Below, one piece after another: positions 1 through 6,914 of a stretch of DNA of 64,000 nucleotides. A program made the translations under genes and the position numbers. Below the pieces are notes generated by a model. The model was not told where the DNA came from, made no database searches, and saw only the letters and a list, made by a program, of their open reading frames with translations. The stretch is from assembly GCF_024505145.1 (NCBI RefSeq), contig NZ_JANIAA010000038.1, positions 1 through 64,000 on the forward strand. Direction: 5' to 3'. The stretch is from Streptomyces rugosispiralis. GTDB taxonomy: Bacteria; Actinomycetota; Actinomycetes; Streptomycetales; Streptomycetaceae. Each line of letters begins with the position of its first letter. Positions within the stretch are counted from its first letter, which is position 1.

Positions 1-1
1 C

Positions 2-487
2 GCGTACCGGCCGATCAGCGGCGACCAGGGTTTCACCCCGGCCGCCAAGCTGGACACGGCCACTCTGGAGGGCCTGACCCCGCTGCCGCTGTTCACACCA
101 CTCGAGGTAGTCCAAGCTGTGCTGCCGGAGTGGAGCAAGCACGGCGAAGGCACCTTCCCGCCGGCTCAGGGCTACTCAGCGGCGCAGCCGATGCCCCACC
201 TCAGCCGCCCGGGCCCAGTGATGTCCGCCACCCGTAACTACCTGTACTCCCCCAACGCCGAACTGGCTCACACGGGTACCTACATCGGCGCCCCGACCAT
301 CACGTCCCTGATCGCCCGCAGCAAGGTGTCCGCCGCGGCCCAGGCCGCCTTCGAGCCGGCCGACGGTCCGCAGCTCCCGGCCGTCGACCCCGACGACCTC
401 GCAGAGCACTACTGGAACATGCACACCAAGCGCGACCACGTCAAGCAGTTCCACCCCGAGCCGCTGGCTCCACAGGCCACGGCGTAG
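2..487 (+). CDS. Short-chain dehydrogenase/reductase, C-terminal part
   Basis: The reading frame is open from the first base, so the start and the Rossmann nucleotide-binding half lie upstream of the window. The visible 161 residues include MSATRNYLYSPNAELA followed by TGTYIGAPTI, which resembles the helix and strand after the catalytic Tyr-Lys in classical NAD(P)-dependent SDR enzymes. The active-site YxxxK and the GxxxGxG loop are not in the window, so substrate and cofactor cannot be judged. The gene ends with a normal TAG. Family assignment is moderately sure and function is not assignable. Confidence 0.65.
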   Translation, partial: AYRPISGDQGFTPAAKLDTATLEGLTPLPLFTPLEVVQAVLPEWSKHGEGTFPPAQGYSAAQPMPHLSRPGPVMSATRNYLYSPNAELAHTGTYIGAPTITSLIARSKVSAAAQAAFEPADGPQLPAVDPDDLAEHYWNMHTKRDHVKQFHPEPLAPQATA

Positions 488-731
488 CACCTGCGAGACT
501 GAGCAGGACGCCCAGGGCCAGGTACCCGCCCCGGGCGATAACGAAAGCCTCACACGGGGACCGGGAACCGATACCCCGGTCACGCCGCGTCGTCCGGCCA
601 TAACGCCGACAAGGCCCTGGAACGAGCAGCCATAACAGTCCGACGAGAGGCCATCCGGGAACACCCCAGCTACTTTACAGAAGGTCAGACAGGAGACCGA
701 GCCAGTCAGCCCGCCGCTGCCGCTCACCCAC

Positions 732-764
732 GTTGCCCGGGGCGCCTTCAGCGCCCCGGGCAAC
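732..764. terminator. Perfect 14-bp inverted repeat (hairpin 1)
   Basis: The arms at 732-745 and 751-764 are exact reverse complements (GTTGCCCGGGGCGC and its complement) around a 5-base loop CTTCA. There is no T tract, as is usual for Streptomyces terminators. It lies about 245 bp after the dehydrogenase gene and could stop transcription from either side. Confidence 0.6.
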
Positions 765-773
765 ATCGCCTTC

Positions 774-806
774 ACCCGGGCTCCGGGCCTGGCCCGGAGC
801 CCGGGT
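774..806. terminator. Perfect 16-bp inverted repeat (hairpin 2)
   Basis: The arms at 774-789 and 791-806 are perfect complements around a single central base. This palindrome starts only 10 bp after the previous hairpin. Two strong stems in tandem could be a bidirectional terminator pair or the relic of a transposon end; the sequence alone does not decide. Confidence 0.55.
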
Positions 807-892
807 ATCACGCCGGGGCTGCGGCTGCCTCCTCCTGCGGGGTGCGCGGGCCGGGCACCGGCCACCAGGCTCTCGGGCTCCTCCTGCTTCGC

Positions 893-1112
893 CCGCCCGC
901 GAGGAGACCCTGATCCACGGCTCGCCGTGCTTCTTGACGATCGCCACCCCGCCCGTCGTACCCGCCGCCGACACCTGCTCGAAGCGGTCCAGCGAGGTGC
1001 GGAGCTTGCCTTGCAGGGCGGCGATGAACTCCCCGGCGTCCTGCGGCTGACAGATCGCGGCATAGTGCACGTCCCGCTTGTCCTCGAAGTCCGCCGGGAC
1101 GCAACACGCGCC
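893..1112 (-). pseudogene. Tn3-family transposase, internal fragment
   Basis: On the minus strand the frame reads PADFEDKRDVHYAAICQPQD, then EFIAALQGKL and TGGVAIVKKHGEPWIRV. From knowledge of the family this matches the middle of the roughly 1000-residue Tn3-type TnpA proteins of actinomycetes, in the stretch ending with a HGEPWI-type motif. Only about 70 residues survive. The upstream side joins directly to a methyltransferase gene in another frame near 1105-1112, and the downstream side becomes unrelated after residue V near 893. It is a dead fragment with no start or catalytic DDE residues. A C-terminal fragment of the same family lies at 11842-12220 on the other strand. Confidence 0.7.
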
Positions 1113-1535
1113 GGAGGTGGCCGAAGACCGTGGGCACTGCTTCGTCGGGGACGTGAATCAACGACCAAAATGCGAGCAGGCCGACGACTGAAGCATCGGC
1201 GAGGTCGAGGTCGGTCATCGAGCCCACCTCGAACCGCAGGCGGGGGTGGTCACGCCGAGCCACGTCGATCATCACGGATGAAAGGTCGATGCCGAAAGCG
1301 TCCACACCCAGCTCGTTCAGGTGAGCGGTGACGTGTCCAGGTCCGCAGCCCACGTCCGCCACCGGCCCACCGCCAGCGGCCCACCGCCAGCGGCGTGCAC
1401 CAAGTCGGCGAACAGCGCCAGAGCCGCCCGAAGATACCGCGCCCCGGCCAGAGCCTCGCGTAGTTGGTCGGCACAGCTGACCGCGACCGTGTCGTAGGAG
1501 GTCCGGGTGTCTGCCAACCAGCGGTCCGCGTTCAT
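1105..1535 (-). pseudogene. SAM-dependent methyltransferase broken by a 14-bp duplication
   Basis: The N-terminal part starts at ATG 1535 with MNADRWLADTRTSYDTVAV and reaches FADLVHAAGGG. The class I AdoMet-binding motif VADVGCGPGHV follows in a different frame, then SVMIDVARR and HLRRVLRPGG. Between the halves, CCCACCGCCAGCGG occurs twice in tandem (1366-1379 and 1380-1393). Removing one copy puts the two halves in one frame, so the duplication is the inactivating lesion. After LRPGG the normal C-terminal strands are missing, because the sequence switches to the Tn3 transposase fragment. The family resembles small-molecule methyltransferases; the substrate is unknown. Confidence 0.75.
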
Positions 1536-1571
1536 GGCTCGACAGAGTAGTGCAGCGATCAGGATGACGAA

Positions 1572-1645
1572 CCAGATCAACTGAGATCAACGACGAATCA
1601 GACCAGGCCACTTGAGACGGAGACCGGATCCTTCGAGACGAGACA
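1572..1645 (-). repeat. Transposon-end-like array: three CCAGATCAcTTGAGACG sites
   Basis: Three degenerate copies run in one direction: CCAGATCAACTGAGA at 1572-1586, CCAGGCCACTTGAGACGGA at 1603-1621 and CCGGATCCTTCGAGACGAG at 1624-1642. They are followed by ACA at 1643-1645. Read on the minus strand this is TGTCTCGTCTCGAAGGATCC and onward, a TGT terminus with repeated internal sites, the usual architecture of Tn7/Mu-type (TnsB) ends. The same sites recur at 4296-4438. The methyltransferase pseudogene starts 37 bp inside this end. Confidence 0.5.
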
Positions 1646-1679
1646 CCCGCCGGGCCGCCCGCACACGCATCGCCTCTGG

Positions 1680-2403
1680 TGTCCTGTGCCATCGAAGTTT
1701 GATATTTGCCACCAAGTTTGACCGGCACGGGGTGCTGATGGTCGGGGGTGACAGTGGGGGCGGTGGTTTCAGACGACATAGCCCTTTTTTTCGGACGTCT
1801 GCGGTGAAGTCGCTAAATCCCTACTGGTGCACAGCCCACGCTGGGAGGGCAATGAGCATCTGAGCCCGGGAGAAAGGACCGCACGTGAAAGCATGCACGC
1901 TGCTTGCTTTCGGGGCCGCCACAACTGGCCTCGCCACCAGTCTCTTCGTTGCCGCGCCATCCGCGACCGCCACCCCCGCCTCCGGAACCGGAACTGCTGC
2001 CGTTTTCGTGTCCCCCACGGCGGCCGCCGCCAACTGCAGCACGTGGTTCGACAGGGCCGGGCCCGGCGGCGCTGGCCGAGCCCACGCGAAATGTCCTGGT
2101 TTCTACGTGCGAATGACGATCACCTGCGTAGACGGACAGCGGAACACCAGCGCCTGGCGCTATGGGTACGCCAAGGCCGAGTGCTCGTACGGCGTCGGCT
2201 GGGAGAGCGCCGTCTACCGCACCAGGCGACCCTGAGCCGCTCGCATAGAAGCCAATGCGGGCGGGTTGAACAGATGGTTGCTGCCTCTCGCGGGCAGCAA
2301 CCATGTCCCTGTGAACATGGTGGAGCGGCAGTTCAGCCGAAGAGCAGTGGGGCCACCGGTCAAACTTCGTTGGCACACGCTCAAGGCTCAGCGTCACGGG
2401 ACA
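1680..2403. mobile_element. 724-bp mini-element with TGT...ACA ends and TCTGG target duplication
   Basis: The left end starts TGTCCTGTGCCATCGAAGTT at 1680. The right end, read inward from 2403, starts TGTCCCGTGACGCTG. Both carry AAGTTTGACCGG at nearly the same depth (1714-1725, and 2356-2367 reversed). The element is flanked on both sides by the 5 bases TCTGG (1675-1679 and 2404-2408). TGT/ACA ends, repeated internal binding-site-like motifs and a 5-bp duplication are the hallmarks of Tn7-like transposition. It has no transposase of its own and carries only the small secreted-protein gene, so it must have been moved in trans. The right end lies only 10 bp from a related end at 2414. Confidence 0.8.
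1885..2235 (+). CDS. Small secreted protein, cargo of the mini-element
   Basis: This 116-residue protein starts at GTG 1885, behind the ribosome-binding site AGAAAGGA at 1871-1878. It has a classical signal peptide: KACTLLAFGAATTGLATSLF followed by an Ala-rich cleavage region (roughly residues 1-30). The mature part has four Cys (in NCSTW, KCPGF, TCVDG and ECSYG), suggesting two disulfides, and is rich in Trp and Tyr. Similar small secreted proteins of unknown role are common in Streptomyces. It is the only gene inside the 724-bp element, so it is mobile cargo. No function can be assigned. Confidence 0.8.
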   Translation: MKACTLLAFGAATTGLATSLFVAAPSATATPASGTGTAAVFVSPTAAAANCSTWFDRAGPGGAGRAHAKCPGFYVRMTITCVDGQRNTSAWRYGYAKAECSYGVGWESAVYRTRRP

Positions 2404-2413
2404 TCTGGGCAGC

Positions 2414-2450
2414 TGTCCCCTGTCATCCAATCGAGGCGTTTGACAGCGAA
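2414..2450 (+). repeat. Transposon-end-like sequence preceding the TnsA-like gene
   Basis: TGTCCCCTGTCATCCAATCG begins at 2414 and is followed by CGTTTGACAGC. It resembles the ends at 1680 and 4527 (TGTCC, a GCCATCGA-like block, then TTTGAC). It points rightward and lies 72 bp before the start of the TnsA-like gene. That is the position of the tnsA-proximal end in Tn7, where tnsA is the first gene inside that end. The flanking five bases GCAGC are not repeated at the candidate partner ends 4315 or 4438. Confidence 0.45.
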
Positions 2451-2485
2451 CCCAGTCCTACGAGGTGACGTGCTGGGGGTGCTGG

Positions 2486-3428
2486 ATGGCCGTGCCGGCC
2501 GGGGCGGATCTTACGGATCCGTACGTCGAGCTGTCGTACGTGGATGCGGTACGCGAGTCTCGGCGGCGTCCGCTGCTGGACTGCGTAACGGCGCGGTTCG
2601 AGGACGTGGCCGCGGTACGGCCGTTTCGCTGGTCGCGCGGTGAGCGTCACTTCTCGGACTGGTACTGGGCGGCGACGACCATGCAGCACGTCGGCTTCGA
2701 GTCGTGGCTGGAGCGGGACCGGCTTGTGCTGATGGACTTCGATCCCGAGGTGGTGGGGATCGCCTCGCGGCCGTTCTGGCTGCACTGGCACGACGGTGAG
2801 CGTGAGCGTCGGCATGCTCCGGACTACTTCGTGCGCCGCGCGGACGGCTCTGCGGTGGTCGTCGATGTCCGTGCCGATGAACGGATCGAGCCAAGGGACG
2901 CGGAGGCGTTTCGAGGTGACGCGCCTGGCCTGCCGCCAGGCGGGGTGGGGCTTCGAGCGGGTCGGGGTTCCGGAGGAGGTGCTGCTGGCGAACGTGCGGT
3001 GGTTGTCGCGCTACCGGCACCCCCGGTGCCGGCGCGGGGCGGTCGTGGACCGCCTCCCAAAGATCTTCGCGGCACCGGTCCGGTTGATGGCCGGCGCAGA
3101 TGCGGTGGGTGACCGGCTTGAGACGCTTCCCGTCCTGTTCCATCTCCTCTGGCTGCGCGAGTTGGCTGCCGAGGGTCCGTCGGTCGGGCTGCTGGGGCCG
3201 TCCACCATCGTGCGCATGGCGGACGGAAGCCTGAACGGAACTCGCCGGCTCAGCAGGAGCGGGCCACCATCTCAGCCGATCTGTCCACGTTGGCGCTGTG
3301 TCGGTGGGCCGGCAAGCGATCGCCTCTGCCGCGGCCTACGATCGGGGCGACATCACCTCGCCGACTCCAGAATGTGGTCGAGTGTCCGACGCCCCATTTT
3401 ACTCATCGCCGGATTGCTCTCGACGTAG
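2486..3428 (+). pseudogene. TnsA-like heteromeric transposase endonuclease subunit, frameshifted
   Basis: The frame from ATG 2486 reads MAVPAGADLTDPYVELSYVD, then FESWLERDRLVLMDFDPEVV, WLHW and HAPDYFVRRADGSAVVVDVR, ending DAEAF. These match the N-terminal catalytic region of TnsA-type endonucleases (Glu...Asp...Asp-x-Lys-like fold) found in Streptomyces Tn7-like elements. At about 2912 one extra C shifts the frame, and the protein continues as EVTRLACRQAGWGFERVGVP and LANVRWLSRYRHPR to PVLFHLLWLRELA. The rest, to the stop at 3428, is probably read-through. TnsA cleaves the 5' ends of the element together with the TnsB transposase. No tnsB or tnsC is present, so the machinery is dead here. 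Confidence 0.75.
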
Positions 3429-4243
3429 TACCAGACAAGACCCATCGCCTGCACGAAGGCCCATGCCTTACCGCGCTCCCACTCCAGATCGTCGCAGGCC
3501 AGTTTCCGCCGGAGCACTTCCCTTGGGCCCGGTTGCAACAGGTGCCAGGCGCTGACCAGATCCAGTGCGGGGTCGGCCGGGCCGAAGCCGCCGGTGTCGA
3601 GTACGCCGCTGAGCCGGTCTCCCGTGACCAGTACGTTGCCGGGAATCAAGTCACCATGGCTCATCACGTCGGCAGCCGTGCGTGGCAACTCCCGGAGGTG
3701 GCTCCACACCTGACGCAGCCGGGGCACGTCGAGCAGCCCCTTACTCTCCTCGAAGCACTTCGCCATCCAATCGTCGTGGTGAGCGAGAACGCCGCCGCGG
3801 TTCTCGCCGCTGAAACGCCGCCCCCGCGTCTCGGCGTCCCGCAGGGCTGCGATGAAGGACGCAAGGTCCTCCGCGAAAGCGTCCGACCCACTCGGGTCGG
3901 CATCCAAGGCGACCGTTCCCGGCAGCCATGTCTGGACCGACCACGGCATGGGGTAACCCGCTCCAGGCTTTCCCAGGGCGACGGGTTCCGGAACGGGGAA
4001 CCGGGACACCTGTGCCAGCTCCGCGCTCGCCTGGGCTTCCCGTTCCAGAACCGCCAGCGCCTCCGCGGCATCGGTCAGACGCAGCGGGAAACGCGCGGAG
4101 AGGTCGTCCCCGATGCGGAAGATGGCGTGGACCGTCCCGGTCGACGACAGGAGTCGGATCGCCTTGCCACTCCACTGAGGGAACTGTTCTTGGATCAAGG
4201 CCGCAACGATATCGGTTGTCACGTCCACTTGGTCATCGTGCAT
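3353..4243 (-). CDS. Aminoglycoside phosphotransferase family protein
   Basis: This is a protein-kinase-like small-molecule phosphotransferase of 296 residues. The start at ATG 4243 (MHDDQVDVTTDIVAALI) suits the family; an in-frame ATG also exists at 4267. The nucleotide-binding lobe is followed by the catalytic loop MSHGDLIPGNVLV (the HGD Asp is the expected base, with Asn as metal ligand) and VLDTGGFGPADPALDL, where the metal-binding Asp sits. The hinge region contains WSVQTWLPG. Relatives phosphorylate aminoglycosides, macrolides or unrelated metabolites, so resistance cannot be claimed. It lies just inside the transposon-end-like array at 4296-4315 and is probably cargo of a Tn7-like element. 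Its C-terminal end overlaps the decayed tail of the TnsA-like gene. Confidence 0.85.
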   Translation of the reverse strand: MHDDQVDVTTDIVAALIQEQFPQWSGKAIRLLSSTGTVHAIFRIGDDLSARFPLRLTDAAEALAVLEREAQASAELAQVSRFPVPEPVALGKPGAGYPMPWSVQTWLPGTVALDADPSGSDAFAEDLASFIAALRDAETRGRRFSGENRGGVLAHHDDWMAKCFEESKGLLDVPRLRQVWSHLRELPRTAADVMSHGDLIPGNVLVTGDRLSGVLDTGGFGPADPALDLVSAWHLLQPGPREVLRRKLACDDLEWERGKAWAFVQAMGLVWYYVESNPAMSKMGRRTLDHILESAR

Positions 4244-4295
4244 GGGCAATCTCGCGAGCCCTTCCACTAATCCAGTTCGAAACGACGGAAGCAGT

Positions 4296-4438
4296 CCAGA
4301 TCAACTGAGACGACAACCAGTATTCAGACGCCAGGTCCCAGATCAACTGAGATTTTTTCGGCCACCCAGGTGCCTGAACCGTCCTGGTCGCCCCAGGTCA
4401 GAGCCGCGACTTCGGACCAGATCACTTGAGACGGAACA
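4296..4438 (-). repeat. Second transposon-end-like array upstream of the phosphotransferase gene
   Basis: Three sites in one orientation are visible: CCAGATCAACTGAGACGACA (4296-4315), CCAGATCAACTGAGAT (4341-4356) and CCAGATCACTTGAGACGGA (4418-4436). Two of them run into ACA (4313-4315 and 4436-4438), so read leftward they give TGTCGTCTCAGTTG or TGTTCCGTCTCAAGTG termini. The array has the same site family and the same relation to an inward-reading gene as 1572-1645. No 5-bp duplication linking it to 2414 is visible. Confidence 0.5.
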
Positions 4439-4526
4439 CGAGAGGCACCACCGAGAGCGACAGCTCGTTTACCCATCGAACCCAGTCGCTCAAGGCCAGG
4501 GCATCGCAACCGACTAACTTCGCTGT

Positions 4527-4603
4527 TGTCCCGTGCCATCGATCTTTGACCGATGGCCACTCAAGGTTGACGGACGACGATCCGTGTCACCGAAGGTTGA
4601 TCG
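4527..4603 (+). repeat. Third rightward transposon end with three repeated sites
   Basis: TGTCCCGTGCCATCGATCTT starts at 4527. Site copies are GTGCCATCGATCTTTGACC (4533-4551), GGCCACTCAAGGTTGACGG (4555-4573) and GTCACCGAAGGTTGATCG (4586-4603). They align well with the left end of the mini-element at 1680. The interior lies to the right and would include the next two genes. No matching inward-facing end was found downstream, so the element is either degraded or larger than recognised. Confidence 0.5.
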
Positions 4604-4670
4604 CGAGGATCAGGGGTCCGGGGGCGTGCGAGCCCCAGGCACGGATCCCAGGAGCTGTTACGGTCCGCGG

Positions 4671-4922
4671 ATGGTGGAACCGGTGACAGGCGCAGCAATG
4701 CGGGCGACAACCCAAGCGATGCGGATGGCTCAGGCCGCAACAAACTCTCTGGTGGCAGTACGCCACGGGCGCAGAGAGGACCGGGCAGTCGTCTACGACC
4801 GCTTCCTGGCCCTGTGCGTCACCTTCTACCGCCTACGCCGCGACGGCGGAGACGACACGCCCCTGCGCGTGGACGAGCTGTACGCCGCCCTCCACGCCAT
4901 CGAACTGCGGGCGCCTATGTAG
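4671..4922 (+). CDS. Hypothetical 83-residue protein
   Basis: Starting at ATG 4671 (MVEPVTGAAMRATTQAMRMA), this small, Arg- and Ala-rich, probably helical protein ends RVDELYAALHAIELRAPM. It has no signal peptide or membrane segment. It lies 78 bp before the coiled-coil protein gene on the same strand and may be its partner. No family is recognised. The two genes sit just inside the rightward transposon-like end at 4527, so they may be mobile cargo. Confidence 0.6.
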   Translation: MVEPVTGAAMRATTQAMRMAQAATNSLVAVRHGRREDRAVVYDRFLALCVTFYRLRRDGGDDTPLRVDELYAALHAIELRAPM

Positions 4923-5000
4923 TACTCCAGCTGTAGATCGTGATCTTCATGTCTGGGATGCGGCTTGTCGCTGGTAATGGCTGGTGCGTGATCGCTGCTG

Positions 5001-6008
5001 ATGGCGGCGTCGCCAGTCGGAGCAGCCGAGTCGGTGGGCGATGTCGTGGAGAGGCTGGACGAGGTACGGCGGGTGCTGGACGACCCCGCTGCCGGTCTGG
5101 CGGCGTTCCACCAGGATCAAGACGAGCTGCGGCGCAAGGTGCTGGAGAACATCCAGCTCGGCACGACCGGGTTGCGTGAGGAGAACCGGGAGCTGCGGCG
5201 CCGCCAGGAGAAGATGCCCGGCGATCTGTCGGACACGCGGGCCGCGGTCGAGGCGCTGCGGCGGGAGATCGCGCAGGCCTGGGCGCACACGATCAGTGCG
5301 TCGACCGCGGCGGCCGTGCCGGGCGTGGCGGCGGAGTTGGCGCGGCGCGAGCAGCGGGTTCTGGAGGCCGTCGGCACCGACGGCGGCGGCGAGGCGGGGC
5401 GGGAGGAAGCGGTGGACGCGAGCACGGAACCGGTTGACGAGGGTGGTGGCCGGCAGGGCGCGCCGCGCGAGGAGCGGCACCAGGACGAAGTTCCTCCTGC
5501 CCCGGCGACGGCGCAGGAGCCGTCGCCGTCGGCCCCTGTTCCTGCGCCCGATGAGCCGGCGGTCGAGGCTGCGGCGACGTCAGCAGGCAAAGAGGACCGG
5601 GGGGGCGAGAAGAAGGACGACTACCGCCGGTACGTGGACAGCGTGCTGAAGGCAGCCGCCATCGCGTCGGCCCGGCTGGTGTGCCATCGGGACACCTGGA
5701 CGTTCGTGATCGAGCAGACTTCCCAGCACCCGCATTTCCGCCATCCGGACCGCGTCGGCGAACTCGAGGACGGGCAGATCGAGACGTTCCTGTCCGGCCG
5801 GTCCCTGCTGGCGGTGCTGGTCACCATGCGGAAGATCCTGGACGGCCTCGCCGCAGACGAAACCGAGGTGGCGACCTGGGTGCCGGCCAGTGCGGTCTAC
5901 CGACGCACGCAACTGGCGGTCGCCGACGCCAAGCACACCCGGCCTGACGGCGCCGAGGTCACCACCATCGTCCTGGACGACCGGCCGGTGCCTGCCGGCG
6001 CATCCTGA
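5001..6008 (+). CDS. Coiled-coil protein of unknown function
   Basis: The 335-residue frame begins at ATG 5001, but GTG codons at 5034 and 5043 are possible because no clear ribosome-binding site decides the start. Residues about 15-125 are strongly heptad-like (VVERLDEVRRVLDDP, ELRRKVLENIQL, LREENRELRRRQEK). A low-complexity linker rich in Pro, Ala and Glu follows (about 145-205). A compact C-terminal domain contains DYRRYVDSVLKAA, LVCHRDTWTFVIEQ and FLSGRSLLAVLVTMRKI. The layout (coiled coil, flexible linker, small helical domain) resembles uncharacterised Streptomyces accessory proteins. It could be a scaffold or DNA-associated protein, but nothing visible proves this. Confidence 0.75.
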   Translation: MAASPVGAAESVGDVVERLDEVRRVLDDPAAGLAAFHQDQDELRRKVLENIQLGTTGLREENRELRRRQEKMPGDLSDTRAAVEALRREIAQAWAHTISASTAAAVPGVAAELARREQRVLEAVGTDGGGEAGREEAVDASTEPVDEGGGRQGAPREERHQDEVPPAPATAQEPSPSAPVPAPDEPAVEAAATSAGKEDRGGEKKDDYRRYVDSVLKAAAIASARLVCHRDTWTFVIEQTSQHPHFRHPDRVGELEDGQIETFLSGRSLLAVLVTMRKILDGLAADETEVATWVPASAVYRRTQLAVADAKHTRPDGAEVTTIVLDDRPVPAGAS

Positions 6009-6130
6009 CCGTCTGCAGTTGCCGCGGGCGGTGCCCGGACCTCCTGTCTGATCGGGCGGAGCTCCCCGCCGGCGGTTTCCCGGAGCTCTGCCGCGGAAGG
6101 TGCGGTTTCCGCGGACGGTTCCTGACGCAC

Positions 6131-6162
6131 TTGTGGCCCGGCCAGATCTGACCGGGCCACAA
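6131..6162. terminator. Stem-loop terminator after the coiled-coil gene
   Basis: TTGTGGCCCGG (6131-6141) pairs perfectly with CCGGGCCACAA (6152-6162) around a 10-base loop that itself contains the palindrome CAGATCTG. It lies 123 bp after the stop codon of the coiled-coil gene and has no T tract. Confidence 0.6.
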
Positions 6163-6914
6163 CACGCTGTCCTCAGCTTCGCATCCTTGTACGGAATGCA
6201 TACTGAGAAGTCGGTGGGGGTTCCGCTGCAACGGAAGATCCCCGTTTGTCCCTGGTGCGTCCACAGCAATACGGATCGTCGCCCGGGCAGCGCGCTGAGT
6301 GCGCGCTTCAACGGGTAAGAGTGTCGCCCGCCGAAGTGATCAATAGCAATCCCTGAGCGCCGGTGATTACACCACACGAAAAACTTACCCCTGTGACCTG
6401 CGGGAACCCTGGTCCGGTGCGAGCAACCATGGTGGGTTATTCGCGGCACATCCGCGACAGCTCGTAAACAACCCGAGAAGCGGAGCCCGCACAGTTATTT
6501 GCCCGCCGTCGGAGGATTTCAAGATTTTTTCCCTCCGCCGTGATGACGGGTATGACCTGCGGAGACAACGCCCGCACGCCTCCGGAAAACCCACCTTCCC
6601 GGCGAATCTACCCAATCCGGCCGACTGTGCAGCGTGTCACGCGTGCCGCGGGCCCGGGACGTGGTTGACCACGTGTGCCAGGGCCGCAACTGCCGCCGCC
6701 CACAGGCGCGTTGCTCTCAGTAGCGTGAGAAACAGTCCTGTTTCCCGGCTGCAACCGGGCCAGGACACGTCCACAGCAATCCGGCCCTGTGACCGTGGTA
6801 GGCGTTGCCGGGCTCGTCAGCGCCGAAATGCGCCGCCGTTTCACCCAGTCCTGACCCATCCCACCGGCCCCGGGGCCCAGTGCCCCGGGCCGCGGGCTCA
6901 CGGAAGGAGACACG
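6163..6914. other. Non-coding stretch, lower GC than its surroundings
   Basis: No convincing gene is visible on either strand. The part 6340-6560 is noticeably richer in A and T than the neighbours. An imperfect GC hairpin (GGCCCCGGGGC near 6866 with GCCCCGGGCC near 6882) lies about 25 bp before the start of the next gene and may be its leader or an upstream terminator. Confidence 0.4.

Noticed and set aside
3353..4243. Calling the phosphotransferase an antibiotic-resistance gene
   Set aside because: The fold is clear, but family members have many substrates and no residue visible here fixes an aminoglycoside target.
2414..4315. A complete Tn7-like element bounded by 2414 and 4315
   Set aside because: Arrangement is suggestive but the five flanking bases differ (GCAGC and ACCAG), so the boundaries are not proven; kept only as inference.
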